A stretch of DNA of 64,000 nucleotides from Norana najaformis (GCA_964023275.1 OZ029913.1:57699858-57763857), one strand, 5' to 3'. Positions 35,017-56,517 are shown, counted from the stretch's first letter. Made by a program: numbers and translations. The notes: generated by a model not told the origin, from the letters alone.

Positions 35017-38000
35017 TTAGACTTCAAATTGGCTGGCGTTCCTAGTAATCGCCGAGACCTTGCGAAGCAGAGGATATTTCCCTTTGCCACAGAAGTCGCC
35101 GTTGAAGTCATCAAAGTCGAGGCTCCACATCATCGCTCCAGCCAACTGCTTGTCTCGTATGTACTCGGCCTGAAAGAAAAACAAACATTTGATCACCACC
35201 AATGACATTTATATATTTAAAGAAATATTTAATATATATACTCTCATGATAATTGTATATATATACACAAGATATATGTACCCAAGAACTGTTATGCAAG
35301 AACATATATATGTATATATATGCATATCTTTAATGATCATTAGAGTTTGATTACCAAGACCAGATGGGCATTTTCAGACCGTAAGCACTTGGGAGTATTG
35401 AAATTGTGTTCAGCATTGCACAGTGGACAGGAAAATGGAAAACTGCCACTGTGTTTTGTCTTGTCTTGTCTTGTCTTAAACCGTCCTCGAGCAGAGGATT
35501 GGTGGCGCACGGATATTTTGTGCCATCTGCTTTTATCCATTGTCTTCTGTATTAACTGGCTAAATGACAGTTCTGCCCACGACTTGTTGTTAACATTCCA
35601 TGTCGTCTTTGGGTCTCCCCGAACTCGAAATTGTTCTTTGGATGATCGCCTTCTTTAGGCAGCCTTAACTCTAACGTAGCACATGCCCGAAGTATGAAAG
35701 CCTCCTCTTTTGTATACGTGTCGATAATCAGGCCCTAATGAGATGGCAATACTTAACCAAAAACATGCACATGTTTACCTGTCCGTCTGTCTTTCTGTCT
35801 GTGTCTGTCTGTGTCTGTCTGTCTAATCCACTCTTTCTAAAAATAAGCAGGGTCGATGCCATATGGTCGCTATAGACAACCTTGTACATTAACATTTACA
35901 TTTAGATAGCATACTATCAAACTATTTTACATCGCAGAGTCGTTAACAGTTGACCCATAGCTTTGTAGCCGTTTAAGGCGACCACGAATTGGGGCTAAGC
36001 TTTCGTTTTTCTTTAGTCGACGGATTGCTTACTTTGACCTGGATGCTTTCGGGGTCATCGTATCCGACCCACTGGTTCCCTTGAAAGGCATAGACCGCCT
36101 TCTGAACAGATTGGAAAACTCTTTGCCATCCACTCTTAATTTTCTGGCAGACCTACAATATAAATAACCGTTATTTAATCAAATCTAATGACTTCAATAG
36201 CATGGCATCGTAATAAATAAAGCATCAATCGATGTTCGTTTGAAGTGTGAACAAAGTTAAAAATCATAATTTGTTGGAGACACATGATCGAAGTTCAGTT
36301 AAAGTCTCGTCAAAAGTCATTCAATTATGCCTTATTTAATCTAGACTAAAGTAGTCTATTAGTCTACGAGTTACCTCGTAGTAGGAGAGGACTCCTGCCT
36401 CTTTCGTATATGGACCAGCCTGACCAGGTCCAATGGACGGTGCACCAACATCGCGATTGCTCGGGTTGGAAAGGGTGAAGGATCGGCCATATGAGGCCAG
36501 GCCAAGCACCAACTTATTCAACGGAGCTCCCTTTGTCTTCCAGTAGTTTACCGCCCAGTCCTAAAAAAGCCACCGTATCAAAGAAAATGATTTAACTCGT
36601 GTTGTTCATAAGAGTCGCGAAGCTGATTTTCAAAGAACGAATGGAGTAATAAACGCGTATCGATTGATGGCTGTAGTTCAAAGAAGAGTGTGACGAAGTG
36701 CATCTTTATGCAAGAAAAGGTAAGGTAAAGTAAATGTAAATGTATCGTTTTCCTATAGCAACCGTATGGCCTAGGTCCTGCGCATTTATTAATGAATTAA
36801 TCCGATGAGATTCTTTACCACCGCTGCTCCTTTTGAATGGGCGCCATGTCACTTAAGGTCCCATTTAATGTGAAATGAGGTTAAATGAAGTACGATGAGA
36901 CATGGCATGCTATTAGGCAATGTAATTAACGGTAAGATAAGGTAAGGACTGATGATATGATGTAAGGTGAAATGAGGTAATGTAAGGTAAGGTGGTCAGA
37001 TGAGACATTGCGTGTTGTGACAATTTAAGTAACGGTAAGATCAGGTATGATTAGGTGAGGTATGGATAGGTAAGATAAGGTAAAGTGAATTACGGTGAGT
37101 TAAGCCGAACTAATGTAAGCTAAACCGAGTTAAATGAGTTAAGGTGAGCTAAGTCTAATTATTTGAGATATGTGAAGGTAAGAAAAGATAAAGAATAGGT
37201 GAGTTCAGTCGGGTTGATGCGAAGAGAGATGAGGTGAGGCAAGACACAACTATACAATATGATGTAAGGTAAGGTAAATTTAGATCGGATAAGGCAAGTT
37301 AAGATAAGGAAAGATAAGATGAGGTAAAGTAACCTTGGACTCTGAGATGCGTTGGAAACGAATTGACAATAGGTCAGTTGCCAAGGAATGGCAAGAGTCA
37401 CCCACTTGCCTGGTTCAGTGTGGCATTTATTCCAGATTCGGATGGAAGAGGGTAGAGGGGGCTGTTTAAGCCCGTCCAATTATCCCAGTTGCCGTGAAAG
37501 TCATAGCCCATCAGACTCACAAAGTCAACGGCACTACAACGGAACAAATATTGTAAACAAACATCAGGAGCTAATGATACAAGCGGAAAATGCGAATTTA
37601 TTTATCTATTTATTCATTTTTATATATTCAAGTGTTCATTCATTCTTTCAATCAATTGTTCATTTACCTATTAATTAATTTATTCATTTATTGCATTTGT
37701 TAAGCTCAAAAGTTCAATGAATCGGAAACTATAGCGAAAGATCAGTTTCAGCGAAAAACAAGTCCAGAGTCGCAAGACGGAGACTTCTCAGCAGATGCGA
37801 ACCCGCAATCGCTCGATTATAGACCAAACGCGCTACCGAACTTACGACCATACCGATTGAGGACAAACAAGAATGAAACAAGTATATTTAGCATGACACT
37901 CATGTTTAAATAAATATATAATATTAGTATTTTTGATTTATATATTTAATATGCTTCAAAATTGCTGGAAAGAAAGCCAAAGCCAAGATAAAGGGAAGAC

Positions 38001-41000
38001 AGGCAGACCATCAGACAGTCAGGAAAGGAGATAGGCAGACAGACATGGTTCGGCTTTAAACGGACCTTGAAATAGCAGGAACATCGTATCCAGCATCGAT
38101 TGTGTTTTTTCCACCTGATACAGCAGCACTCAGAAGTAGTCTAGGTTTTCCACTGGAAGACGATTCATCAGCATAGGCCTTCTTCAGTTCCTGAACAAGA
38201 AATAAGAAACGACTGGTTAACAGTCAGGTCTAATGTACCGGCTGAAATAATTAAATGGTACTTCCAATCGCTACTGTTTTATTCTTTCGATCTTTCGTTC
38301 ATCTGTCAATCTAACCATCCATCCATCCATGCATCTCCATCCATCCGTACATCTATTTTCCATCCATCTATCCACCATTCCATCTATCCATTCATCAATT
38401 TTCCATCCATCCATCCGTTCACACATCCTTCCATCAGTCAATCCATCCATCCGTAGGAGTCTAGTACCTGTAGAAAGAGGGTGAATCTTCCCTTGTCTTC
38501 GGGAGGACTGCCCCTCTGGGCCGGAAACTCCCAGTCGACGTCGAGGCCGTCGAAGCTGCGGTTCCTAAGATAGGAGATCGAGTGATCGATGAAGACCTTC
38601 CTCGACTCAGCAGAGGCAACGACCTGTGAGAAGGGCTGCGACCCGACGGCCCAACCCCCGACGGCCAGTAGAGTCTTCAGTCCCTTCTCCTTCTTCTTCA
38701 GGTCGTTGAACCTCTCGTACAAACCTATAGGAAAAGTGTACAAAAGGGTACAGTTCCAGGTCAAGATCTAAAAGTCAGACGGAGAGACAGCGTTGCAGCT
38801 ACGGGGTGGTGTTTGGGTTGGAGAGGAGAGAGAGATAAAAGGAAGAAGGGGTGGAGCATTTGCTCTGAAGAGTCTGTGTTGGCCTTTACCTCTGTATTAA
38901 AAAAGCATTACTTTTCTGAACGCATTTCCTCCGTGGGCTGTTTTTATGTCTTCTCGAATCTCCCTCTTGGCTTTCGACCGGTGTCTTGCAGGAATTTGGC
39001 ATGATACCGACTGTTGTGTTGCGACCGTCGAATGACAACACTGGCGCTATAAAAATAGACTGAGCTTATTGTATTAGGGGACTTAACACAAGTGAACGCT
39101 AACACAAAACTGCAACTGCAATATGCCATCTTTGAGACTCGAAGCCGAGGTCGGACGTCACGAGGTCAAAGCAGAGGCAGAGGTCAAGGCGGACGCAGAG
39201 GTCAAGGCAGAGGCTGAGGCGCTGAGGCCGCGGAATATGGCCTTCAGGCCAAGGCCAGGCCTCAAGGCCTTGCATCATAGCTTCGTAGATATGCCATTTA
39301 TTGTAATTGTAATTGTAATTGTAATTGTAATCTGACATTTATAAAGCGCCACTTCAAGAATAGACTCATCAGAAGCGCTCCCGACCCGAACCAGTGAGAC
39401 CACTGGCAAATAATACAGACTTCAGGCGCTTGCGAAACTGCGGAAGAGACAAACTGAGGAATACTAGCCGGAGCTCTCGGGAAAGGCGATTCCAGCTATT
39501 GGGTCCAACATAGGCAAAGCTTCTAGACTGCGCTGTAGCAGTGCGCATACGAGGGACAGTCAGAAGTCCAAGGGAGGCCGACCGGAGAGTGCTACGGCCT
39601 GGAACCAAAGAGACCGAAATGCAGAAGTCCCTAAGATATGATGGAGCAGAGCCAACAAGACAATTACGCATAAGCGTTAGGATCTTGAACTGGATACGCT
39701 GCTGAATGGGAAGCCAGTGTAGAGTGTCCCGTATAAAGGAAGTTATATGGCCATACCTGGGGACGCCTCCAATAAGACGGGCAGAAGCATTGAGAACAGA
39801 TTGAAGCTTGGAAATATTGGCAAGTGAGAGTCCAGCAAAGATAGCGTTACCAAAGTCCACCCTAGTGCAGATAAGGGCATGAATTAGAGTAGTAACGGCA
39901 TGAAAGGAGAGGGAGCGGCGGATGGTACGAAGCTGACGAAGGTGGTAAAAGCATGAGCGGGAGACATTGTTAACATGATCGGTCAAGGAGAGTTCCCGGT
40001 CCAGAACAACCCCAAGATCACGGACTTTGGAACAGAATATTATGTCCGGAAACCTCTGGCGTAAGGATAATGAATCAATCTTTGCCAGCTGAGCACGACC
40101 ACCAAGCCAGATGAACTGGGTCTTAGCAGAGTTCAGACGGAGGCGATTAGAGGACATCCAGAGACCAAGGGCAGATGTTGCGTCAAGAATACTCTCAACC
40201 AGAGAGGAAGCCGCTTCCGCTGGGCCATGAACGAAGGCCTGAGTGTCGTCTGCATACTGATGGACAGCAACACCCATGGGAAGGAGGACCCGTGCCAGGT
40301 CGGCAGTGTACAGAATGTAGAGGAGAGGGGCCAGAACAGAACCCTGAGGAAGGCCAAAAGGTATAGGGGACCAAGCGGAACGTGTAGGCCCAAAGATAAC
40401 GGAATATGGCCTTCAGGCCAAGGCCAAGCCTCAAGGCCTTGCATCATAGCTTCGTAGATATGCCATTTATGATAGGCAAATTACGTAGAATCTGGTGACG
40501 TCACCGTGACCCTGACCTTTGTTCCCCGGGGTCGACTCGTCATTCTTGTCAGATGGCGCCAGGACGCCGTTGCTGATGTTAGCGAAGGCGTAGACGAGAT
40601 GAGTGCAGAGAGTGACGTCTATGTTATCGGGAAAGAATTTGGCTTTGTCGTTACGATATTGGCTCCAGTTCGTGTAATAACAGACGATCTTCCTCTCTAA
40701 AATACAATCGTAATCGTAATCATCAAATTTCTAAAGATCTACTTAAAAGCTAAGCGCAGGGCACCAGATTATTCTCGAGCGCTGCATTAATTCAGTGGAG
40801 TTGTCCAAGCTGTAATGTCAAGAACCAAGTCCGGTTGCCAGAAGACCAGAGAGAGAAAAGGGGGAAAGGAGCTGTTAGGATGAGGTTGAAGAAACACATA
40901 TCAGTAATTTAATCTAAATGCAAATAAATGCATATAAAGTCGGATTTTTATGCTGCTAGATTCCCTTCCACCTGTAGATAACAGTTAGACCTGCATAAAT

Positions 41001-41906
41001 TTTACTGACTGTGCTTTTTCACTGTTTACATGCCTTGTCATTGTTAAATTTGGGTGTTTTCCTCTTGCTGAAAAACATCATTTACTTACATATTTAATAA
41101 ATTCATAGCGTGCAGATTGCTAATGCTTCAATCTTTTCACCTCTACATCCGGGGGTTCGAAACACTCCGTCCCTTATGAAACTGGTGACTCGTTTGTAAG
41201 GAGAGTGGCCTTTAAGAAATGGTAAGGTTTGTTCGCTTGTTAGTCATGCGGGGCTGCGCTCGCTCTACAGCCAAAATATCGTTCTAGTCTAATCTAATAT
41301 AATGACTTCTATAGCACCGTTAGAACAATGCTCGAGGCATCAAACAATGGCAGCTTAAAAAGAAATTTTAATCAAAATCATAATCCATTGGAGAAGCCAG
41401 GTCGAATTCTTCAAAGTTAAATCCAAGGGCAGATTTAAGAGGCAAATCCGGTCGTGTCTCCCATTTGATATATAGGCGGCATTTCATTGAGTTCCATTCT
41501 CCCAAAAATGTTTGGGTGAATGCTGCCCACAGAATTTGTATAATAAAAACTGGAGACCAAGAAACTATTAAACATGACAAAATTGGGAAGTAGGAAAACT
41601 GACGAAAAAGACACGAAGAATGTATGAAATTTGGGGGGGGGGGAGATGCAAACAATGGATGAATTAAGGGAAAAAGAGCGAGACGTTAAACAAATGGGTA
41701 AAAGACCAGGATTTTAACCTAGGATAACCGGCCGAAAAGCAAGGGAAGTGTAAAATTTTAGGTTATAAAATGATTAGGTAAAGAGCCTTTGACTAACCTT
41801 TGCCTGCTGCTTCATCACCACCACGCCTGAGTGCTTCTGTCGATGCCATCAGCAGACAATACAGAAGAACAAGTCGACCGAACAGCGCCATCGATTCTGA
41901 GAACAT
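35017..41906 (-). CDS. Secreted GH18 chitinase, copy 2 (8 exons, 417 aa)
   Basis: Tandem paralogue of the 23.6-29.6 kb gene, same strand and same exon phases. Exons on -: 41906-41798, 40696-40517, 38724-38468, 38190-38066, 37533-37410, 36560-36375, 36152-36033, 35169-35017 (stop TAA); 1254 nt. The signal peptide is [25 protein letters not shown]. The catalytic motif [10 protein letters not shown] keeps the Asp-Asp-Glu triad, with Phe for Tyr; MGYDFHGNW and [13 protein letters not shown] are present. The last exon ends [10 protein letters not shown], unlike copy 1, so the C-termini have diverged. The exon 5 donor is GC (CAG|GCAAGT), as in copy 1, while exon 1 has a normal GT donor. Intron 2 carries a LINE insertion (39301-40399). 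All exons are open, so this looks like a working gene; whether both are expressed cannot be seen. Confidence 0.92.
35340..35700 (-). mobile_element. LINE C-terminal fragment with zinc-finger-like end
   Basis: On - GRPKDDMEC-like and [17 protein letters not shown] lead to [20 protein letters not shown], a CxxC-type end seen in some LINE ORF2 proteins. A shorter diverged counterpart sits at 23940-24060 in the same chitinase intron 7 of unit 1, so it predates the duplication. Confidence 0.55.
36715..37340. repeat. Diffuse GGTAA-rich block, chitinase 2 intron 5
   Basis: Counterpart of 25485-26095; a few hundred bases alignable with many small indels. Confidence 0.75.
37740..37860 (-). mobile_element. 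tRNA-like SINE head in chitinase 2 intron 4
   Basis: On -, GGTAGCGCGTTTGGTCTATA and GCGGGTTCGCATCTGC; pairs with 26470-26580. Confidence 0.6.
38310..38455. repeat. CCAT array, chitinase 2 intron 3
   Basis: Short partner of 27060-27560. Confidence 0.9.
39231..39300 (+). repeat. Target-site duplication, left copy
   Basis: 70 bases from CGGAATATGG to GCCATTTA, repeated at 40400-40469 with one difference (CCAGG versus CCAAG). A single diverged version stands at 28315-28385 in unit 1. Confidence 0.9.
39301..40399 (-). mobile_element. 5'-truncated L2/CR1-like LINE with 70-bp target-site duplication
   Basis: On -, reverse transcriptase is open from the truncated 5' edge to a stop at 39369, about 340 codons. 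Visible are [16 protein letters not shown] (motif B), QYADDTQAF (motif C), [12 protein letters not shown], and the C-terminal thumb with [20 protein letters not shown] and [10 protein letters not shown]. The 3' end is GTGGCGCTTTATAAATGTCAG followed by an (ATTACA)n tail. The endonuclease and 5' half of the reverse transcriptase are missing, as is usual after incomplete reverse transcription. Flanking repeats are 39231-39300 and 40400-40469. The intact frame and near-identical flanks indicate a young insertion. Clade assignment is by motif resemblance only. Confidence 0.92.
40400..40469 (+). repeat. Target-site duplication, right copy
   Basis: Matches 39231-39300 and borders the truncated 5' end of the LINE. 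Confidence 0.9.
40700..40880 (-). mobile_element. TTACGA-family LINE 3' end, diverged subfamily, unit 2
   Basis: Counterpart of 28620-28810; its tail comes within about 10 bases of chitinase exon 2. Confidence 0.75.
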
Positions 41907-42164
41907 TGTTCTCTCTCACTCGTTCGCCTTCTAAAACTTAGGCAAAATGTTCCCTTCTTAGCTGGTTGATTCCTATAGCGCCAATCTATGACTTCCCCTT
42001 AACTGATCAACACACGACAGCTGGAGTTAAGCTTAATTTGCAACTAAACAATCAGGCCTATCTAATTATAGATAGGACCATTCGCTTCCTACAGACAGAA
42101 CCTTTAGTTTTCAAGGGAGCTTTTATAGTCCCTACAGTCCCTTGTTTCATAAGTTATAGCCCTA

Positions 42165-42545
42165 AATGAACTAAACGTCCACACACGTGATTGGCCCAGT
42201 GCTGGTCTAAATATAAACAGGTTCGTGTCGTTTGTGTGAACTCGCCCCAAACAATTGTATATGACACAGACAATCAGGTATACTGATGCATGTTATAATA
42301 TGTATGCTTTAAATATGAAATATTTAGGTGTACGACTGAACACAGTACTTACCCCATCTTGGTGTAGGCCTTTGTGCGAGGGGTTTTATGATTTGTCAAT
42401 AGGCTGCCCGAGGTAGTAGTAAAGGTATTCGATGTTACGGTAGTGTAGACCTATACCTATAGACAGATTAGTTAACCCTTGGTTATGCCTATGCATGAAC
42501 CTTTGATGTAGCATATGTAGGCCTTTTGTGGGCCGCAGAGTGAAT
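42165..42545 (-). promoter_or_regulatory. Conserved block upstream of chitinase copy 2
   Basis: Counterpart of 29800-30180. CCAATCACGTG is kept at 42194-42184 and TTTATATTTA at 42217-42208, inside sequence that otherwise shows scattered substitutions. Start site unknown. Confidence 0.35.
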
Positions 42546-42559
42546 CATAATAAGCCCAA

Positions 42560-42665
42560 TTTCGTAAGCCCAACGAAAGCTAAATCGCGGCAACCAGCCT
42601 ATTCACAGGCGCTCAATCCATGCAAAATCGACAGGCAGGAAGGGCTCGGTTCCAGGTCAACATCC
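42560..42665 (-). mobile_element. TTACGA-family LINE 3' end, unit 2 partial
   Basis: CCCAACGAAAGCTAAATCGC to GGTTCCAGGTCAACATCCAA. Its hexamer tail is missing. Confidence 0.7.
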
Positions 42666-43431
42666 AAGAGACAACGATGATAAAGATGTTGATGACTGCT
42701 ACGACGACGACGATGATGATGAAGACATAACGACAGTCATGCTTACATAAGTTCACTAATGGATCCTGAGTAATTGTATTAAATGTAATATTTTCCAAGA
42801 AATGTTTGCAGGAAAATGGTCGACTCCGGATATGACTATAATAATATTTGTATCTAAAAGGAAATTGGTCTATTTGAGGTGAAACCCATGTATCAGAAGG
42901 CCCAGTTTTATATTTGATATTTGGCCTTAATTATCGGAAGTTTTATGTTAGGTCAAAGCAATGGAAAAGATTTTGCTGAAAGGAATTTTCCTGACATCAG
43001 ATCGATTTGCACCATATTGAATCGATGGCTGTGTTTCTTCAATTTACTGTGGCCCCAAATCAGTTTAAACGGAGATCCGTGTCATCTACCCATGAACCCA
43101 TGACCAACCTACCAAACAATTATGTAAAGTAGGCCAATCAGTCATATTTATCAATAGATGAATTAATCATAATGATGAATGTTCAATTAAATTACTCAAA
43201 ACCGGATGAAATCCGTATAAGCAGAAAATTAAGACTCGCCCTCTGATCATCTCATCGACTGTGTACGGTCTGTGTACTCATTTTATAGCTGACTTCACTA
43301 GGTGGCGCAATTGGAGCAGAAACCTCTGCCCTAGTGGAATTTGAACCCGCAACCTGTGTGTGACAATCCATCTGCAACATGCAAGGTATCGTAGAAGAAA
43401 CATAAAGTAGCTCGTTCGTTTCGTTCAGCTT

Positions 43432-43705
43432 GATTGAATTAAAACTTTATTGATTCCAAAAGAACAAAAGAACAAATACATTGACCATTGTATAGATTGT
43501 TGGGATACAAATGGTAGACCCAAAAGGGACCTAAGTCCCGCTAAATTAGGGCCGCCTATTACAGAACGATGCATGTGGAGACAAAAATGTTTTTACAGAT
43601 ATTAGGTACAATTGAACTGAAAAGAAAGTCTTAGCTAAAACTTAACTAAAAAGAAACTAATAAAGTGGATCACCATTGTGATCTCTATGAAACCGAAATT
43701 GATTG
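43432..43705 (-). repeat. Dispersed repeat of about 265 bp, copy B
   Basis: Same repeat as 9175-9450. Present in unit 2 but not at the matching point of unit 1 (near 31940), so it arrived after the duplication or was lost from unit 1. Confidence 0.8.
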
Positions 43706-43939
43706 ACTTCTCTTTCATCCTATGCCAGGATTTGAGTGATGCTGGAGTTCCAGACGACTGAAGAGGAAATACCTATCTATATTCTCTAATCTAATCCAAT
43801 CTATTCTAATGACCTATATGCAGTGGCCGATTTAGCTATAGGCATGCTGCGGTTGGCCTCACGCCGTCTTGTTTACATGCCTGCGTGACCTCAGACCTGA
43901 TTCCTGTTTGATAAGTAGGACCGTGTCTCGGAATGTCAG

Positions 43940-44075
43940 ACTCGTTATCGTAATCGCCGGATTTCTTCAGCATCTAAGAATTTTAATTGTGGGGACCAAC
44001 TTGTCCACAGACGCTTAGTAAAAGTAAAGTATCCCATATCCCACAAGTGAGATGTATGGGAGGCCCTCATTTCCT
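43940..44075 (-). mobile_element. TTACGA-family LINE 3' end
   Basis: TCGTTATCGTAATCGCCGGA, TTCTTCAGCATCTAAG, GGGGACCAACTTGTCC. Part of the 1.4-kb extra DNA in unit 2. Confidence 0.65.
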
Positions 44076-44084
44076 TTTCTTTAG

Positions 44085-44320
44085 GCCCTTGAGCAGGCAA
44101 TGGACGAATCCCAAGATCCTGGACACTGGGTCAGTGCATCGCAGGATTTGTCGTTTACTTCCCAGGCTAGCCAGTACCAAATTATACCGCCTAGTGACAG
44201 AGGCACGTTTTGTATAAACAACTTGTCCAGGATCGTTACACGGAGTCGAACCCGCTACCACATGATCATTGACCAAACGCGTTACCGACAGGCCACCGTG
44301 CTGCACACTCATAGGCACTT
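44085..44320 (-). mobile_element. tRNA-derived SINE, same family as 480-745
   Basis: On -, GTAACGCGTTTGGTCAATGA and GCGGGTTCGACTCC. The body again reads GGCAATGGACGAATCCCA and CTGGACACTGGGTC on +. Confidence 0.7.
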
Positions 44321-44784
44321 AGTTAAACACAAAATCGGTGAGACGGGTAAAAGGTCACCTTGTGCGCGTCAACAATTTACGTATAGAAGTTTAATCAATT
44401 GAATCATAGAATACGTAGAAATCATAATTAGAGGTACACCATAGCAATTGTCACTTGCCCTTTGTGCGCAAATAAAGCTTTGGCTCACTTCATGTCACGC
44501 TCCAGCTGCGTGACGATTCCTTTGCTGTGTATAGGTCTACATGGTCCACGATGCTTAATATCGTGTCTCATATATCATATCATAAGTGCATATTTATATA
44601 GCGCCTCTTAGGGAAAACTACTCAGAGGCGTTCATGACCTTAACAGATGACCACGAGCAAAGTCTTCAATCGCTAGCGATATAATAAGTAAATAAGTATA
44701 TTCTTTATTAACCAATAGCTAATCTCTCATCGGTTTACAAGTATTTAAGAACAAAATAAAATTTAATATGCACACAGCATCCTA

Positions 44785-44850
44785 ATAATAAATAATCGTA
44801 ATCGTATACTCGAGATTTCTACAGCGCCCAACGGAAGCTAAGTCGCAGGA
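44785..44850 (-). mobile_element. TTACGA-family LINE 3' end, short
   Basis: AATAATCGTAATCGTATACT, CGAGATTTCTACAGCGCCCA, ACGGAAGCTAAGTCGC. Confidence 0.75.
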
Positions 44851-45119
44851 CCCAGAAATAGAGGCAGAAAAGGATGTAATCCAGCAACTCCCCTAGTGAT
44901 CGGTGTTTACAAATCTAAGCGAAAACCGGACTGTTTTATATAGACCATTATTAGAGGTATAGGCCTACGCGCCATGCAGAACACTCATGAGAGATTTATT
45001 CAGTTGACAAGACTTGCCACTCGCCAGCATATGCCAAGGCTAAGAAAAATGAAGTCGTCAGCACATCTCATACTTATGTTTGCCTCTCAGGGCTACCTTA
45101 AGGACTGCTCTTCTTTCAT

Positions 45120-46160
45120 TCAAAATTGAAAACATTCCTCTTTCTCATATCCTATCTTGAAATTTAATCTGTGCTTGAACCTATCCAAAACTGAATTCAC
45201 ACTTATAGGCCTACCCGACCAGCTCAAGAAAATTTCACTCTTCTGCCTCTCTCAGCCTGAACTCTGCCGCCACTCACACCTTTAACACTAATTCTTCTGT
45301 TCGCAACTTAGGTGTGATTTTCGACCAAAACCTCAGCTTCTCCGATTACATTATCCATCTCTCCTGCTCTTGTTTCATGCATATCCGTGACATTCGCAGA
45401 ATCCGCCCTATGCTTGACATTGCAACTGCATCAACTATCGCCACATCCATAGTCCATGCTAAATTAGACTATTGCAATTCGCTATTCCTGAGCAGAGGTT
45501 CTACCCAAATAAGTCTTCAAGCCATCCAGAATGCTCTTAAATTTGCTCGTGCTGTCAGCAAATCCCCCAGACACCATCACATAACTCCTGTTCTTAAATC
45601 ACTTCACTGGTTTAACATACTTGAACGAATCGAGCACAAATTCCTATCGCTTACCTACAATACACCAATCTTCTCAATCCTCCTATCTGCTTAATTATGG
45701 CCTATTTACAATCCAACCACTTCGCTCAACCTGCTCCTCTTCTGCCCTAACACTTTCTTTGCCCGTCCGTCACCTTATCCTTAAAATTTGGTAATCGCTC
45801 CATAGCCATAGCTGTCTCAACACTCTGGAATAAACTCTTCCTCAGAACTGACCCATCATACAAACTCATCTATGCTCCACCGCTTGCAATTTCTGTATTG
45901 GCCTTTCACACAAAACTGAAAACATTCCTTTTTCACAGATCCTATCCTGACTCCTCTTCTTCATCTTATCTCTCTTTTTGCTCCAATCCCAAACATCACC
46001 CACCATAGCTGCCACGTTGTCACTGCCTGCTTTTTGGATCTTGACCGGGAACTGAACCTTTTTTGCCTATCGATTTTGCTTTGTCTAAGCCCTGTGAATA
46101 AGCTAGTCCCCGTGACGTGGCTTTCGTTGGGCGCTCTAGAAATCTCGGAATTCTTCTTTC
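45120..46160 (+). mobile_element. 5'-truncated, decayed L2-like LINE (TTACGA-tail family)
   Basis: Frame pieces read NLGVIFDQNLSFSDYI, LDYCNSLFLS, HHHITPVLKSLHWFNILERI, then STLWNKLFLRTDPSYKLI and FHTKLKTFLFHRSYPDSSSS. These are the C-terminal part of an L2/CR1-type reverse transcriptase, with several stops and frame changes. The 3' region CTGTGAATAAGCTAGTCCCCG, GGGCGCT, AGAAATCTCGGAATT is the end shared by many short copies in this window. Here the hexamer tail is replaced by a CTT array. Confidence 0.85.
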
Positions 46161-46164
46161 TTTT

Positions 46165-46262
46165 TATTCTTTATCTTCTTCTTCTTCTTCTACTTCTTCT
46201 TCTTCTTCTTTTTCTTCTTCTTCTTCTTCTTCTTTTTCTTCTTCTTCTTCTTCTTCTTCTCT
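46165..46262. repeat. CTT microsatellite
   Basis: (CTT)n fused to the 3' end of the LINE at 45120-46160. Confidence 0.9.
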
Positions 46263-46905
46263 ATAGGAATGTAACATTTGCAACATATGCATTAGCCTAC
46301 ATATCTTATTTCAGCATGCATTTTTATTACATTTTCATATTTTTATTGTAACTGTGCAACTGCTGTATAAAATACATATAGACGTCAATAAGAATATGAA
46401 CATTAGGCTCTAGGCCTTTTATTTAATAATGTCTTCATATTGGCTTGATTAAAATATGAGCCTAAACCTATCACCCCATTATTTACTATCACTGTCTCTT
46501 TATAGGAACGCCTAAGAATAAAAATAATATATTATTCGAAAAATTATCGATAATCATGAATCATTTTCACTGAAAGTTGGAATAATTCCAAATTTCTTAA
46601 GTAAAAAATATTTACTTGAGAAGTGTGCCCTAAATGTGAGAAAATCGATTCTGGAGACTTACTTTTAGTGTGAAAGTCTTTGGAGGTTTCACTGGAAACA
46701 ATGTGTAGGCAACTAGCTTCTAATTTATGGTGTAGGCTCTCTCTTTCTGTCTTTCTTTCATATTATCTCTCTTTCTCTGTTTTTCTTTCTCTCTTTCTCT
46801 CTTTCTCTCTCTGTCTCTCTTTCTCTCTCTCTGTCTCTCTTTCTCTCTATGCTTTCTTTCTGTCTCCCTCTCTTTCTCTTTTTGTTATTATACAATACTA
46901 ATTTT
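46263..46905. other. No gene; CT-rich array
   Basis: A/T-rich DNA, then (TCTC/TTTC)n at 46740-46880. Confidence 0.6.
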
Positions 46906-46910
46906 TATAC

Positions 46911-46916
46911 TTTATT
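46911..46916 (-). promoter_or_regulatory. Likely poly(A) signal of TYMP
   Basis: AATAAA on -, about 200 bases past the TYMP stop codon. It is the first such hexamer seen downstream. Confidence 0.5.
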
Positions 46917-47116
46917 AGTATAGTTCATGCTCCAGTAGATTGCAATAACATATAAAACTTATAGAAACTTAATGAGGAAAAATTCGAGAACTTTCTTCAA
47001 AAGGTAAGCAAACGCACTTCTAAACGTCCTACGAAGCACCTTGGAAACCAGAAGAAGCTGAACGATGACCCAAGAGACAGACACATGTGCATCCATCGAG
47101 GGCCCTTCCTTTGTTC

Positions 47117-56499
<9,383 letters not shown>

Positions 56500-56517
56500 T
56501 CTGAAAGAACTACAATT

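Larger units (their letters stand above)
33251..45115. repeat. Segmental duplication, unit 2
   Basis: Partner of 20297-32190, same orientation. It contains the truncated TARP exon and chitinase 2. Unit-specific pieces: a LINE at 39301-40399, SINE-like sequence at about 41050-41390, and about 1.4 kb at 43430-44860 holding a dispersed repeat, a SINE and LINE tails. About 1.06 kb of unique or microsatellite DNA separates the units. Confidence 0.9.

Noticed and set aside
39369-40277. A 302-codon intact frame as a host gene
   Set aside because: Carries YADD and the L2-type reverse-transcriptase thumb and sits between target-site duplications: a LINE.
23614-41906. Chitinase-like lectins without enzyme activity
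   Set aside because: Both copies keep the catalytic Glu in DGLDVDWE, which the lectin paralogues lose.
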